This document shows, one piece after another, positions 17,404 to 27,040 of a stretch of DNA of 27,040 bases. The stretch comes from Mnemiopsis leidyi (Eukaryota > Ctenophora > Tentaculata > Lobata > Bolinopsidae). Position 1 is the stretch's first letter, and every line of letters starts with the position of its first letter. The DNA is taken from positions 53,936 to 80,975 of the forward strand of contig JH153334.1 of the NCBI GenBank assembly GCA_000226015.1, written 5' to 3'. The notes beneath the pieces were generated by a model, which saw only the letters and a list, made by a program, of their open reading frames with translations, had not been told where the DNA came from and searched no databases. Both the position numbers and the translations under genes were made by a program.

Positions 17404-20400
17404 GTACGTCCCCCAGCAGTGTTCATATTTCCACGTTTCTCTTAATTCAATGATTTCTTATCCTTGCCACATGTTCTGATCTGGTTTATTCCCATCCACC
17501 CTAATTATTTAGGTACCAATTGCATTCATGAAACGTTTTGTATAAAACCGAGGCGTGAGGTTTACCTTCCTCAGGTAAAGGGCACTATGGAATAGTGCGA
17601 CTTGCAAGGCACGTCTTTTCTGGACAGGAGGTCGCCGTCAAGGTTATAGACAAAACTAAACTTGATCAGCGGGAAACTGATCATCTGCTCAAGGAGGTTT
17701 GTAGCTGTCTTTACTCAATACTCAAGTCCTCGTAATTATTAAACTGTAAACAATGATAGCGTATCTATATTTGTACACTGTTCAGTATCAATTTACAATA
17801 TCAGACAAGATCTTTGTTGACAAGTTGTTTTAATAATTAATATTTGTGTACTATATATAAAATATTGTAGAACAGTCTACAAATTAAAGTCTGGAAAGTT
17901 CTGCTTTACACGAAATTAAGCCTGCCCCTCTCTCCCCAGGTACAATGTATGAAGCTGGTACGTCACCCGAACGTGGTGCGACTATATCACGTGATTACGA
18001 CTAAAAACAAACTATATCTGGTCCTGGAGCTGGGCAGTGGGGGTGACCTCCTCGACTACCTTAACAAGATGCCAGACGGAATCGGCGAGGACAGGACTCG
18101 GGACTATTTCTGTCAGATCATACGGGCTATCGCGTATTGTCATCATCTGCATATCGTGCACAGAGACTTGAAGCCGGAGAACATTATCTTCAACGAGGAT
18201 TACTCGGTTCTTAAACTTACAGATTTTGGTTTTAGCAACGAGTTTTGTCCCGGTAAGTAAGATTTGGTTGTCCGTTTTCTTGAATTATATCACTAATTTC
18301 ATTTCAAAACATTTAATTTTTTCTCTTTCACAGTTTTGTAACAGACATGGCTCCCACAACACCCCCTCTATTTGTCGCCATTTCCTAACCTACTCTTAGA
18401 TTTGCTTTAGCTCAGTTCATAAATTTGTCTAAACTCGAACCATCTCCATTAAAACAAATTGGAAATTCCATTTCGGCCTAGGTTAACCTAGTAACCGTAA
18501 AATCGTATTGTCAAAGCCCGGCGTAAACTCCTTCATAAGCTCAGTGACATGATATGATACAAGTTCTCAGGCCCAGCGGTGGGTTCGCTCAGGTTGAAAC
18601 GTAAAATGTGAATATTTGGCAGATCTGTATGTGCGTCACTATCCACTATCAATGGCGCAGCACTTAGCTACAGGTGCCGCCCAGTTTAAGTGGATCTGGC
18701 ACTACTTTGTACAGCTCTATGGTATATATCCTACTTGCAGAGCTCTCGAACTGAGGATGAAATGATTTGGTTACCTCGTTACGTGGCTTAAAGTTAATGT
18801 GTGGTTTATTGTGTGGCGTCAAGTTGATCAAGATTGAGATCTATTCGTCTGGGTGGCTGGAGTCTATTGTGACGTACGCTGTGACGCCCATAACATGGCT
18901 ACAGAAACCTCATGAAGTTAAAAGACCAAACCGATATAAGTTCGGAATATGGGCTTCAACAAGTGCACCAATTTGCTCGGATAATGCTGCATGACAAAAG
19001 ATTAAAATATTTCAACTGACTAGAATATTACCAGCTTCAGATTTTAATTATCCTCAGAAAAAAATAGTCAATGAATTCTACCAACACTATTGTATTTAAG
19101 AAAGATCAATTATGTTTTACGTTTCCGTTAGAGTGTTAGACGTTAGTAGAAGCTTTCCAGGCTAACCCTTTGTAAAGTTGAAAAATACTTTGAGGCTATT
19201 GCGTGACTCTTATCACAGAGCTGGTTTCAGACCTGGCAGTCACGATCTAGGACCTGCAAACCTAGTTGATTCATTTTGACTTATCAAGTTTCAGTAGCAT
19301 AAGTGTGATCGGAAACATGCTCTGATCTGTGCCGAAATAGAGTTAGAAAAGGCATCTTGTATTAAACAGACCTCTTTTGTATATGTTGAACCAGTACTTA
19401 GTCCCTTTCTGAGCTAGTGTGCATCAATTTCATTTGGTATGAGTCTGTGTTTGTTTGTTTCTTGTTGTATCATTACTGTAACAAGACATTGTTTTTTCGA
19501 CTTTCTCAAGGCAAAAACATTGTCATTCCTAGTGCTGTAACAAGTCTCGAATAAGAAGTTCTGTATTTCAATCAATCATGGAATAAGATAGAGCCTGTTA
19601 GCCCCCCCCCCCCATGTCGCGTTGCCCTTGGCTGCTTCCACCTCGGATAAGTTCGACAGAAATAGAAATGTCATATTCCTCAGCCATCCTCCTTGTAGCA
19701 AAATTTTCCGATTGCATAGGCAAGTCATACGTGAGTACTTGTATTATAGGCATAATCATTAATCATAATAATGTTGCTCTACAACAATAAAAGTTGTTGC
19801 CTAGTGCAGACACGAAGACCTCGCAAGCTATCTCATCAAAAGATCGATAAGTGGTCATGATAAGCTGTATCGAGAATAGTTTTGCAATCCAATCTTCATC
19901 GTATGTGCCATATCGATACACACACATTCGTAACAATGTCGCCAGTACACTACTCTCTAATCACTGGTTACTGTAGGAGAGCACACTTTAATCTTGCGGT
20001 ATGAAAAATATTGAACTTGTTAGGTTTTGTTTTAATATTCTCAAGACTAAAGAGATCCTGGTGTTCAGGAGAGAAGCTGATGACGTACTGTGGATCCTGG
20101 AAGTACTCAGCTCCCGAGATTCTCCTGCAAGAAGAGTACGATCCTCCTGCTGTGGATGTGTGGTCCCTGGGTGTCATGCTCTTTCAGATGGTAGCCGGGA
20201 GACTCCCATTCTCCGAGGTCAACCAGAGTGAAACTCTCACTAAGGTAAGGTTTAGAAGGATATGAGTATTTACCTCATTTAATTATCCGTCAAATATGAT
20301 CACGATTTCCGTGGATGAGTTGTTGTGATGATCAAGGTGATAAGATTCCTGATACTGCAAGATATTTGTTCGTCTGTAATTTGCGATTCAAATTTCGCTC

Positions 20401-23400
20401 TGCAGATCATGGACGGAAGCTACGAAATGCCTGAGGAAATATCAGCAGACCTCCAGGAGTAAGTTAAATATTATTCTCAATTCTTCTGATTTCCACGAGG
20501 CCACCCTCCACACGCAATCCGTATGCTACAAGATAATTGTCAATCCCGGCCAAACACAAACAGTAAAATGACTTAATGAAACTTTGCCTTCCTCAGTCTC
20601 CTGTCTCGTATGATAGTGGTTGATCCCAAGGACCGTATTACAGTGGACGAGGTTCTAGCTCACCCCTGGTGCTCCACTATCAAAGTAGGCGGTCCTATAA
20701 ACGGTCTAGTTCACGAGGTACCGAGATTGCATTTTTCACTGATTGGTTATTGGATAAAAAGTATTGTTAACAAATCTGGCTTACGGGGCCTTACATTTAC
20801 GTTTCCTTTTATTGAGGTCAATAATGTTATATTTATTGTCTACTTGACTCGAGCGATATATCATATACATAGGATATAATGGAAATTCATCAGTATATTT
20901 GATTTTTAGTGCCCTGATGACATGAAGTCATATGTCTATCACTCGAGTCAAAAAGAATAACGAAAACACTGTTAAGTTCAGTTTACACGTGTAAACATTT
21001 TTCCTATTATTGGGATAATAATCAAACTTTTTTCCTTTTTCAGCATCCGATAATTTAAAAAGTGTCCTTACTTGATTAAATTCAGGTTGGCATAACACCG
21101 GAAGAACACGAAAAAGTTGCCAAAATTCTATCCGACAACAAGATAGCAAGCCGAGAGCTACTGAAAAAATCTCTGGATGCCAACAGTTACGATTACATAT
21201 CAGCTACATATCTACTTCTGGCGGAACAGGTTTGAATTACTGTTTTGGACTGTTATGTACCGAAAATATTTTAATAAACAAATTACGTGATGTCCTATAA
21301 ATAGCAAAAGGGTTAAAATTATCAGCGCCAAGTTCTAATTTTCTGCTAAATTTCCGGACAAAATTAGTTCGTTTGTGAGGACGCGGTACCCGCCCCTTAA
21401 GTATTCTAATGAATTGTCACATTAGTATATTTCAAGACCCTTTCATAAATGACTACCACCATTCCATACCTGAACCCTGCCCATAACCGGCCGAATAATT
21501 CCTAAACAGTTTTTAAGACTGACTGTATCTCAGTTGAAACAGAAGAGAGTAAAGGAAGTTTCACACGAAATCGTACCGGCGGTGGAATCTATAAGTATTG
21601 CCGACAAGCGACGCGGCAGTATGCCGGAGGCTAACGTTGCTTTGTTTAACGATATCAGAACAAGGTACGTATCTAATAATTTTCATTTTTGTATTTCTTA
21701 CAGGTTTCTTTCAGATCACTAAGTTACTTTTTAGTACTATCATCAAAAACAGTCTTATATTGTGATCCAAGATGCATGAAGATTCTTAAAACTTCCCAAT
21801 GGTCAATCATATGTATGCATACGAAATTTGCAACTATGAATTGACCCAATCGGCCTATCATGAATATCACAGGATACCGAGGAGAGTTACTGTCGGGGGT
21901 GCAATAAATAGCGCCCTCAAAATAACAAGCGAGCGGGAGTGCACCCCTCAAACCTTGCACGTCCGGGAGTGCACGCCCATCCCCGAAAAGTTGTCTCCCA
22001 CACTGTTTTGTAGCTCCGCATGTATTCGTTTCTTTTATGAGCTCTTCGAGGGCAGACAACGGTAAAGTAAAGAGTAGAGTGCGAGTGTTTGGTTTTGCTT
22101 TTATCACATTAATCTCATTTATCCTTACTAATCACTTCTTATTGGAACTTGATGCTTTTTTGCCAGACTTTTTACACTTCTAAATTTGTTCGAATAGTCA
22201 AACTGTTCCAATAGTAAAACTGGGTCTTTCGCTACTGCTTTGAACTTCTTTTTCAGTCTGTAACTGTTCCTTTTCGAGAGTCTGTAACCCTGCATTTACT
22301 GGAGTTATAGCTGAATTGTATTACTGTAAATCTCTTTCACCGTTAACCTGAATTTCTCAAAATAAATATCTGAGTATCTAATTAATGGTTGTTTGGAATC
22401 CATTTTATCAGTAGCTCACCTCACCAGCTTGTTCTTGAAAAAACACCGTGCGAGTTTTGACGGCAGTCCCTCCGATCGCCGATATCGAGGAGACCCTGCT
22501 CACCCTTACGACACCCGGTCCCTGGACAGCAGCTCTAGTTCGGCTGATGATGTCAGCTGCATCCAAGTAAATGATACCCAAAACGTTCTGAGTGATAGCT
22601 GTGGTCGTCAGACTGAGACCCAGAGTTATTCTGATCATCGGAGTTTTATTCGAGATGGAATAGCGAGTGCCTGGGTAATGTTTAGGTAACGTAAACAGCG
22701 TCACAGTGTCCGATGGATTATATATACAGTGAGGCACAGTGAGGCAATAAGTGGCAGGAGTAAAACAGTATCATACTCAAAAGTACACTCATTAGTCATT
22801 CCACCCTTCTGTGAGACTGAATCAGGAGTGAGACTGAATCAGGAGTTTTAGAGTGTTCTGAAATCTCAACGTTCTGTACTCGTGCCGGTTGATTAACTGG
22901 CATGGTTTAAATTTCATTTCTCTCTTGGTGAACACAAACTTGATTGTCGATCTTGTCGAGTAACTTTTAAATCTGAAGCACATTTTAACTTTGTTAATAA
23001 ATTGTTGAATTTTTGTCATAAAAAAACGTCCCATTATAAGTCCTAACCACCACAATCTCAGACGCTGGCGGGGTAGAGACATACCCGAAAGCACTAAGGG
23101 AGAAACCACCGCTGACACCGCAACCGATTTGACGGCGTCTCCAGTAACCATAACGACGGTGGCACCTCGCCCCGAAGTAGCCGCCGGCGCCCCGTCAACC
23201 TCAACAGCCGCCGGAGCGAGCAACTCTTCTCGGAGAAAGCAAAACAAACATCATTACCGACTCGGCAATCTCCGGACTAGTGGTAAGTCGGGGCGAAGTG
23301 TCGGCGGGAGGGAGAAAGCTTCGTCTGTCGCCTGACTATGTCACTCACTGCGGATCCAGACCGCTCTTACCTTCAAATTATATTGAAAATAATATTGGTG

Positions 23401-26400
23401 GTTTTTACGTGTTGGTGTTTTTTGGGCCGTTGTGACATGACCAATTTTACCGAAACGTCATGGGTTTATGATAACATGTCGCTTTGCGCTCTAGTTTCGA
23501 CGCTGAAAATTAACTGCATGCTGCATTGCTAGGCTGAATTGATTTATAATTTATTTTCCATGTTTTAGACGAAATAGTAATCAATGATTTCACTGAAAAT
23601 ACACTGCTAAGTAGAACAACCTCGGCCCTATTACACGATCAGTTCGCACCATGTAACTCCGAACCGTACAGCGTTGTTGTTGAGACGTAGGCGGAATTCA
23701 GGTCCGCACCTCATGCGGGGCCTCATGGAGCGGAGCTTTAAGAACGTGGCCAGCATTGCCCTTCCCGAGAGAAACAAGGATTATGTGATGCAAGTTCGAG
23801 GTAGTCCAGGGAAAAACATTGTGTTCAGTGATCTCAGTAACTGTTTAGACTACCTATATCATGGGTCTATCTTTACGGACCTCAGCCGGTTCCGCCAACC
23901 AAATTCGCTGAAATTGGGAAAAACTTATATATTGATCTAAGTCATCATGGATCAAGCCTTATATAAAATTTCTGTTTCGTAATAAGGACGCCTTGAATAC
24001 TTCAAAAAGTACGAGGCAGGAGGTTGGTGGAACTAGGCTTGGTCCTGGTCTTACACAGCATGTGGAGCCTGCAAAACTACTACTGGATTTTTTTTTCAAA
24101 TTTTCATTGTGAGCACAAAAGTGTGATTCGTGAGCCAATGTGGTTAATGAAGGGAAATTGTTTAAAGTCAAAATTTTGCGTAATTTTGATAATCTTTTAG
24201 TTGGAGCAGTATTTGCACGTGTATGCACTGACAACAGCAATAGGGTCTCTTATATTCCGCACATTTTACTCAAACAAGCATTGAATCCATAGACCAACTT
24301 GTTCTCCTTTAGAGTTTAGAACTTCATAAGAAAACTATTTGTGATAAATTAATGAAGCATTAATTCAAACTAAAAAGTAAGTAAGTAACGGCGCGTTAGA
24401 ACTAGTGAATCTTGGGAGGTACTAGTCTGCTGCATTTAAAATGAAGTGATGAAAGAAAAAAGGTAACGTATTCATTTTTGTTTTTAAAATATATAATAGC
24501 CACTCTTGCATGCCACATATGCACTATCTAACTTCTGTGCATTTAATCAGATCTGTTAATATGTGAACCTAAATCCTGATCAAGATTTCATTATTACCAA
24601 AATGTTGATGTGTTGATGTTATCAGCGTCTTCGGAGTCAGTTGAAAGAGGTCCAGTCAAAGTCAAAGATCTCGTTAGATTTTGGGATGTTTTCAACAGTA
24701 AGAAACAAATCTCTGCACCAATATTGCTAAGATTCGCTCGATTGCACATGTATTAAAGATGTATCAATAAAATAAATCTTAACAGCAACTATTCCTCTTC
24801 GTTTTGTGCCTTTTCAAAGGCCCTCTCAATTCGTTAGCCATTCCTGCTAACTATTTGAAACCATGTATATGTTCGGAAATGTACCGCCTGAATGCTTTAT
24901 ATTACAATTGCACAGTTGCATGTTTAAAGATTTCATTGCTTGAACGCCACGAAAATATTCCAGAGCATTCACTCCGCCACGTTTCGTATTATGCAACATT
25001 CTCTATACTATACACAATTGGATTCAGGATTGACGTCATTTATTAATTGAAATACGGTCTCATTTACCACTCAAGAAGTAGCATTCAACAAAGGCCATAC
25101 ATCGAACGAAATTCTCGTGATTGATAAGCAAAAGCTCCTACATTTACCCAAAATTGCGATTTTACACGGTTTATCCAAACATCGACCTTTATAATTTAGA
25201 ATCTGCTTCATTTACATCTTGGCCGTGTCCCGTTATTAAGGCGACACAGCTCAGTGGACGACATCTGTCACTCTGATCCTCGTATCTGTCAGCGGATGTG
25301 GGTTTATTAGGCCTAACTATCTCGTCACGTGACAGGGTTCTCTCCGTCACGTGACCTGTTGTCTTGTACACTCTTACAGCAGCCCGCTAATACCACCGCA
25401 TGTTTAACTGATTTAATAGCTTTCCGTTTTGCTAGCATGATTATTTTAACTAGTGGTTCACTTTACCTGACGTTGTTACAAAGGGAGAACTACTGCTCTT
25501 CATCTATATCAATTATTTTTAACGTTATGAAAATTTTGTAATCTGATTATAGGAAGCAAACATGTATAAACTTATCCATATGTTTAAATTCCTTAAATGG
25601 GATGAGCTCTCGTAATTCGTGAGAAAATTGGCTCAGTGCACCCTCTTATTGTGATCTATAACTTGCAGTACACTCACGTCTCATATTCGTGTCGTCAGTC
25701 AATTAAATCGAAATTCAGTTCTGACTAAAAGCAATATCTTGTGGGCTTTTGTTTATTGACCAGTGCTACTATACGGGTTAAAGTAGGTATTGCGCTCAGT
25801 GCATGTAAGATTACTAATAATTTCAAAACTTAAATATTTCACTGGCGACTGTAGCTGAATTGGAGCTAGTTTCTTTCCCGGAAGTGCTGGTTTTCATACA
25901 GACCATTTATTTGATAGAAGTATTACTAGAATTGCACACGCGCTTGGTAGAGCCTTTGCAAATTTTACAAAGTAGATGTATTGAAGCAACCTTTTATTTT
26001 GCAAAAATAATTCAAAGCATTTCAATCTGAAAAAAAAGCCTCCAGAAAGAAAGATGACTGCAGATTTAAATACTTTGAACTGTTAAACAAAAAAAACAGT
26101 AAATAGAAAAGTAAAGCCCCTCCCTAACAGCACTATAAATAGAAACTCCACCGCGCACGCTAGTGTGTTTGTAGACGAGAAGAAGCAACTGTTTATCAGT
26201 ATACTATATACTCCTCATCATCGGACTGTTTATACAATTCAACCACCAGGGAGCAGCTGCAGCGGCTCGGAGGAGGACCCCTCCAAGTCTCCCACACTCG
26301 GTGGGGAAAAGTTCCTCCGGGACGAGGACACTTTCTTCACTGGTAAAATGAAAGCCTCCCCAAAGAGAACCGCACGTCGGCCTATCGCCTCGCTGAACAT

Positions 26401-26983
26401 CCACGCGGTGGGATCGTCCTCTGAGGATAGTGAGGATGAAGACTTGAGCGGTACAAGCATGTTTGATACAGTTCCTCGGTCTAAAACTCTGACGAGGTAA
26501 TGAGCATTTTATTTTCTAAATTTTTTCCCGTCAAATGCCTTTTGCGCCGAAGGCGCAAAAAGGCATTACTAAGGGTTAACGATCGAGGGGGTGGTTGGAG
26601 AATGTGTATACTAGGTTTATGTCGTGTGTGCGTTACGTTCGTGCGCGCGCTCCTTTATCAAACTTAATCATGTATATGAATAAAATAATAGCTGTGTTAA
26701 AAGACATAACTGCCTCCGGCTGACGAATGTACTTCACATTATGCAATGTATACATGATTGCCTCAATTATTTGTTCTATTCACAACAATCGCAACAAGAT
26801 GTACCGTGTACGATCAATCAAGAGATATGATTATGATCAAAATTCTTTTAAACTGAAGTTTTATTGAGTAATTCGTCGAATGACAGATTACCTAGATTGA
26901 AAGATGAATGTAACACAATTTTCAACGTTCAGCCGGACAATTTAATTGACGACTTATCCACGCCATTTGTAAAAACAACGTAG
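17358..26983 (+). CDS. SNRK: SNF-related Ser/Thr kinase (SNRK); 13 exons
   Basis: AMPK-related kinase, activated in mammals by LKB1 at a T-loop Thr. Exons: 17358-17403, 17575-17696, 17940-18252, 20069-20244, 20406-20458, 20597-20717, 21086-21229, 21534-21664, 22428-22685, 23062-23282, 23702-23800 (or from 23672), 26250-26496, 26887-26983. All are GT-AG with matching phases; the sum is 676 codons including TAG (human SNRK 765 residues). Kinase domain ~9-265: GKGHYG loop, K38, HRDLKPEN (130-137), DFG (151-153), T166 of MTYCGS. A UBA-like segment follows (278-325). The tail is low-complexity and Ser/acidic-rich; SSCSGSEED parallels human SSCSSSETSDDD. Exons 1-7 are secure; 8-13 rest on phase, composition and short similarities. 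An in-frame TAG at 17310 precedes the start ATG. Confidence 0.88.
17575..17696 (+). CDS. SNRK: SNRK exon 2: glycine-rich loop and ATP lysine
   Basis: Follows ttcctcag. Encodes [34 protein letters not shown] and HLLKE. K38 is the ATP-anchoring lysine and E56 the likely helix-C glutamate (human HLFQEV). Donor gtttgt. Confidence 0.93.
17940..18252 (+). CDS. SNRK: SNRK exon 3: hinge, catalytic loop, DFG
   Basis: Follows tctccccag. Encodes [49 protein letters not shown] and [15 protein letters not shown]132 (HRD), N137 and D151 (DFG) are the catalytic and metal-binding residues. Donor gtaagt, phase 1. Confidence 0.96.
18253..20068 (+). other. SNRK intron 3 (1.8 kb)
   Basis: Contains repeat R1 (19125-19397) and a run of 12 C at 19602-19613. 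Otherwise no gene or element is recognised. It interrupts the gene immediately before the activation-loop exon. Confidence 0.65.
19125..19397 (+). repeat. Interspersed repeat R1, plus-oriented copy
   Basis: Matches the reverse complement of 2724-3465 without that copy's 430-bp insertion. Shared words include cttatcacagagctggtt, agacctggcagtc, gatctagga, gctctgatctgtgccgaa and cagacct. Copies are moderately diverged (many substitutions and small indels), so this is an old family. It lies inside SNRK intron 3. Confidence 0.68.
20069..20244 (+). CDS. SNRK: SNRK exon 4: activation loop and APE
   Basis: Follows gtgttcag. Encodes [39 protein letters not shown] and [12 protein letters not shown]166 aligns with human T173, the LKB1 site. 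Trp follows CGS, where human SNRK has Leu and most AMPK relatives have Pro. Donor gtaagg. Confidence 0.95.
20406..20458 (+). CDS. SNRK: SNRK exon 5
   Basis: A 53-bp exon after ctctgcag. Encodes [17 protein letters not shown], matching human IMDCKYTVPSHVSKECKD. It ends two bases into an Asp codon before gtaagt. Confidence 0.92.
20597..20717 (+). CDS. SNRK: SNRK exon 6: end of kinase domain
   Basis: Follows cttcctcag. Encodes [29 protein letters not shown] and GPINGLVHE. The DP-x-x-R and HPW motifs close the kinase C-lobe. The donor gtaccg is weak, but the next exon's phase and similarity support it. Confidence 0.92.
21086..21229 (+). CDS. SNRK: SNRK exon 7: UBA-like segment
   Basis: Follows aaattcag. 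Encodes [38 protein letters not shown] and TYLLLAEQ. It parallels human SEEEHNSIIQRM...ITATYFLLAE, the ubiquitin-associated-like domain that AMPK relatives carry after the kinase domain. Donor gtttga. Confidence 0.93.
21534..21664 (+). CDS. SNRK: SNRK exon 8
   Basis: Follows tatctcag. Encodes [20 protein letters not shown] then [20 protein letters not shown]. The first residues are the basic end of the UBA region (human ILREKQEKEIQTR). Donor gtacgt, phase 2. It contains a possible basophilic phosphosite, KRRGS. Confidence 0.78.
21665..22427 (+). other. SNRK intron 8 (763 bp)
   Basis: A minus-strand open frame at 21724-22107 (127 codons) is present but shows no recognisable motif, membrane segment or similarity. 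A GC-richer patch near 21890-21990 holds the doublet cgggagtgcac. I do not call a gene. Confidence 0.55.
22428..22685 (+). CDS. SNRK: SNRK exon 9 (low-complexity tail)
   Basis: The acceptor ctcaccag puts the frame in phase with exon 8. It encodes [20 protein letters not shown], then [20 protein letters not shown], ending before gtaacg in phase 2 as exon 10 requires. An earlier donor (gtaaat at 22566) is out of phase with exon 10. KKHRASF and SPSDRR look like kinase target sites. The exon is called from openness and phase rather than homology. Confidence 0.65.
23062..23282 (+). CDS. SNRK: SNRK exon 10 (Ala/Thr/Ser-rich tail)
   Basis: Follows caatctcag. A markedly GC-rich open frame encoding Thr/Ala/Pro/Ser-rich sequence, then [19 protein letters not shown]. 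The last part resembles human KRYHRRKSQGRG, which directly precedes SSCSSSETSDDD. Strong donor gtaagt, phase 1. Confidence 0.75.
23702..23800 (+). CDS. SNRK: SNRK exon 11 (symmetric, probably cassette)
   Basis: Encodes [20 protein letters not shown] then [12 protein letters not shown], before the donor gtagtc. It begins with two codon bases and ends with one, so it is phase 1-1 and can be included or skipped without shifting frame. The acceptor is uncertain: attcag|gt at 23702 or gtacag|cg at 23672 (adds 10 residues). No homology is recognised. Confidence 0.5.
23801..26249 (+). other. SNRK intron 11 (2.4 kb)
   Basis: AT-rich with no mobile element, RNA gene or convincing open frame. If exon 11 is skipped, this is the tail of a 3-kb intron from 23283. 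Confidence 0.55.
26250..26496 (+). CDS. SNRK: SNRK exon 12 (acidic Ser-rich tail)
   Basis: Follows caaccaccag. Encodes [32 protein letters not shown], then [18 protein letters not shown] and PRSKTLTR. It is GC-rich and free of stops. SSCSGSEED parallels human [25 protein letters not shown] is a likely CK2-type site. Its phase fits both exon 10 and exon 11. The frame stays open upstream of the acceptor, but that part is AT-rich intron. Donor gtaatg, phase 2. Confidence 0.78.
26534..26567. repeat. Near-perfect inverted repeat (hairpin) in SNRK intron 12
   Basis: aatgccttttgcgcc, loop gaa, then ggcgcaaaaaggcatt: a 15-bp stem with one unpaired A. It lies 37 bp after exon 12 in an otherwise AT-rich intron. 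It may be a palindromic mobile-element remnant or a structured intronic RNA. There are no flanking direct repeats that I can see. Confidence 0.8.
26887..26983 (+). CDS. SNRK: SNRK exon 13 (probable terminal exon)
   Basis: Follows aatgacag. The one-base phase completes the Arg codon of exon 12, then encodes [20 protein letters not shown] and [11 protein letters not shown], ending TAG at 26981-26983. It is supported by correct phase, 31 open codons and the poly(A) signal just after. The polypyrimidine tract is weak and no homology is recognised, so an alternative 3' end beyond the window is possible. Confidence 0.6.
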
Positions 26984-26987
26984 TACG

Positions 26988-26993
26988 AATAAA
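26988..26993 (+). terminator. Candidate poly(A) signal AATAAA
   Basis: Canonical hexamer 4 nt after the proposed SNRK stop. Cleavage 10-30 nt downstream would leave a 3' UTR of only about 20-40 nt. It supports exon 13 as terminal. An ATG at 27015 opens eight codons to the window edge, which is too little to call a gene. Confidence 0.55.
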
Positions 26994-27040
26994 GGTCGCA
27001 TATACAATATAATAATGGCGACGTTATGCAGGCTCAAGAT

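Noticed and set aside
21724..22107. 127-codon minus-strand open frame in SNRK intron 8
   Set aside because: No recognisable motif, no coding-like composition, and no splice or promoter context; chance openness is more likely.
22822..23247. 141-codon minus-strand open frame
   Set aside because: Antisense shadow of the GC-rich SNRK exon 10.

Overview
The window is animal (eukaryotic) nuclear DNA. Two genes broken by GT-AG introns lie on the + strand, and between and inside them are decayed retroelement pieces, short interspersed elements and tandem arrays. The second gene is an SNRK kinase with a UBA-like segment, a combination typical of metazoans. AT-rich introns, LINE fragments and minisatellites suit an invertebrate, but the sequence does not fix the phylum. 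A run of 442 N inside one tandem array is an assembly gap.

Layout. 1-4900 is a transposable-element graveyard. It holds minus-strand LINE ORF2 and ORF1 fragments, two copies of a GC-rich repeat ending cgttacgccactg, five short (82-123 bp) elements each flanked by a perfect direct repeat of at least 9 bp, an interspersed repeat carrying a nested 430-bp insertion, and a LINE reverse-transcriptase fragment. 5082-13890 is a complete 10-exon gene for mitochondrial dihydrolipoamide dehydrogenase (DLD, E3), with a predicted precursor of 493 residues. Its 3.5-kb last intron contains two tandem arrays, one of them holding the gap. 13891-17357 is intergenic and includes a 14-bp x 12 tandem array. 17358-26983 is an SNRK-type AMPK-related Ser/Thr kinase gene that I resolve into 13 phase-consistent exons, giving about 642-685 residues depending on exon 11. 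An AATAAA lies 4 nt after its stop codon.

How the genes relate. DLD supplies the shared E3 subunit of the mitochondrial 2-oxoacid dehydrogenase complexes and the glycine cleavage system. SNRK is an LKB1-activated kinase linked in mammals to metabolic control. They share strand and neighbourhood, but 3.5 kb separates them and nothing here shows co-regulation.

Most notable: (i) the five-copy family of short elements with two potential hairpins and 9-11-bp target duplications (695-817, 1613-1695, 1887-1968, 2111-2201, 2533-2621); (ii) a 64-67-bp tandem duplication that copied the DLD intron-4 3' splice site and made a decoy acceptor; (iii) two diverged copies of one repeat in opposite orientation, at 2.7-3.5 kb and 19.1-19.4 kb, the first split by an insertion with a 13-bp target duplication; (iv) alternative acceptors around SNRK exon 11, one of which would truncate the protein. 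I found no RNA gene, no CRISPR array and no clearly new multi-gene system.
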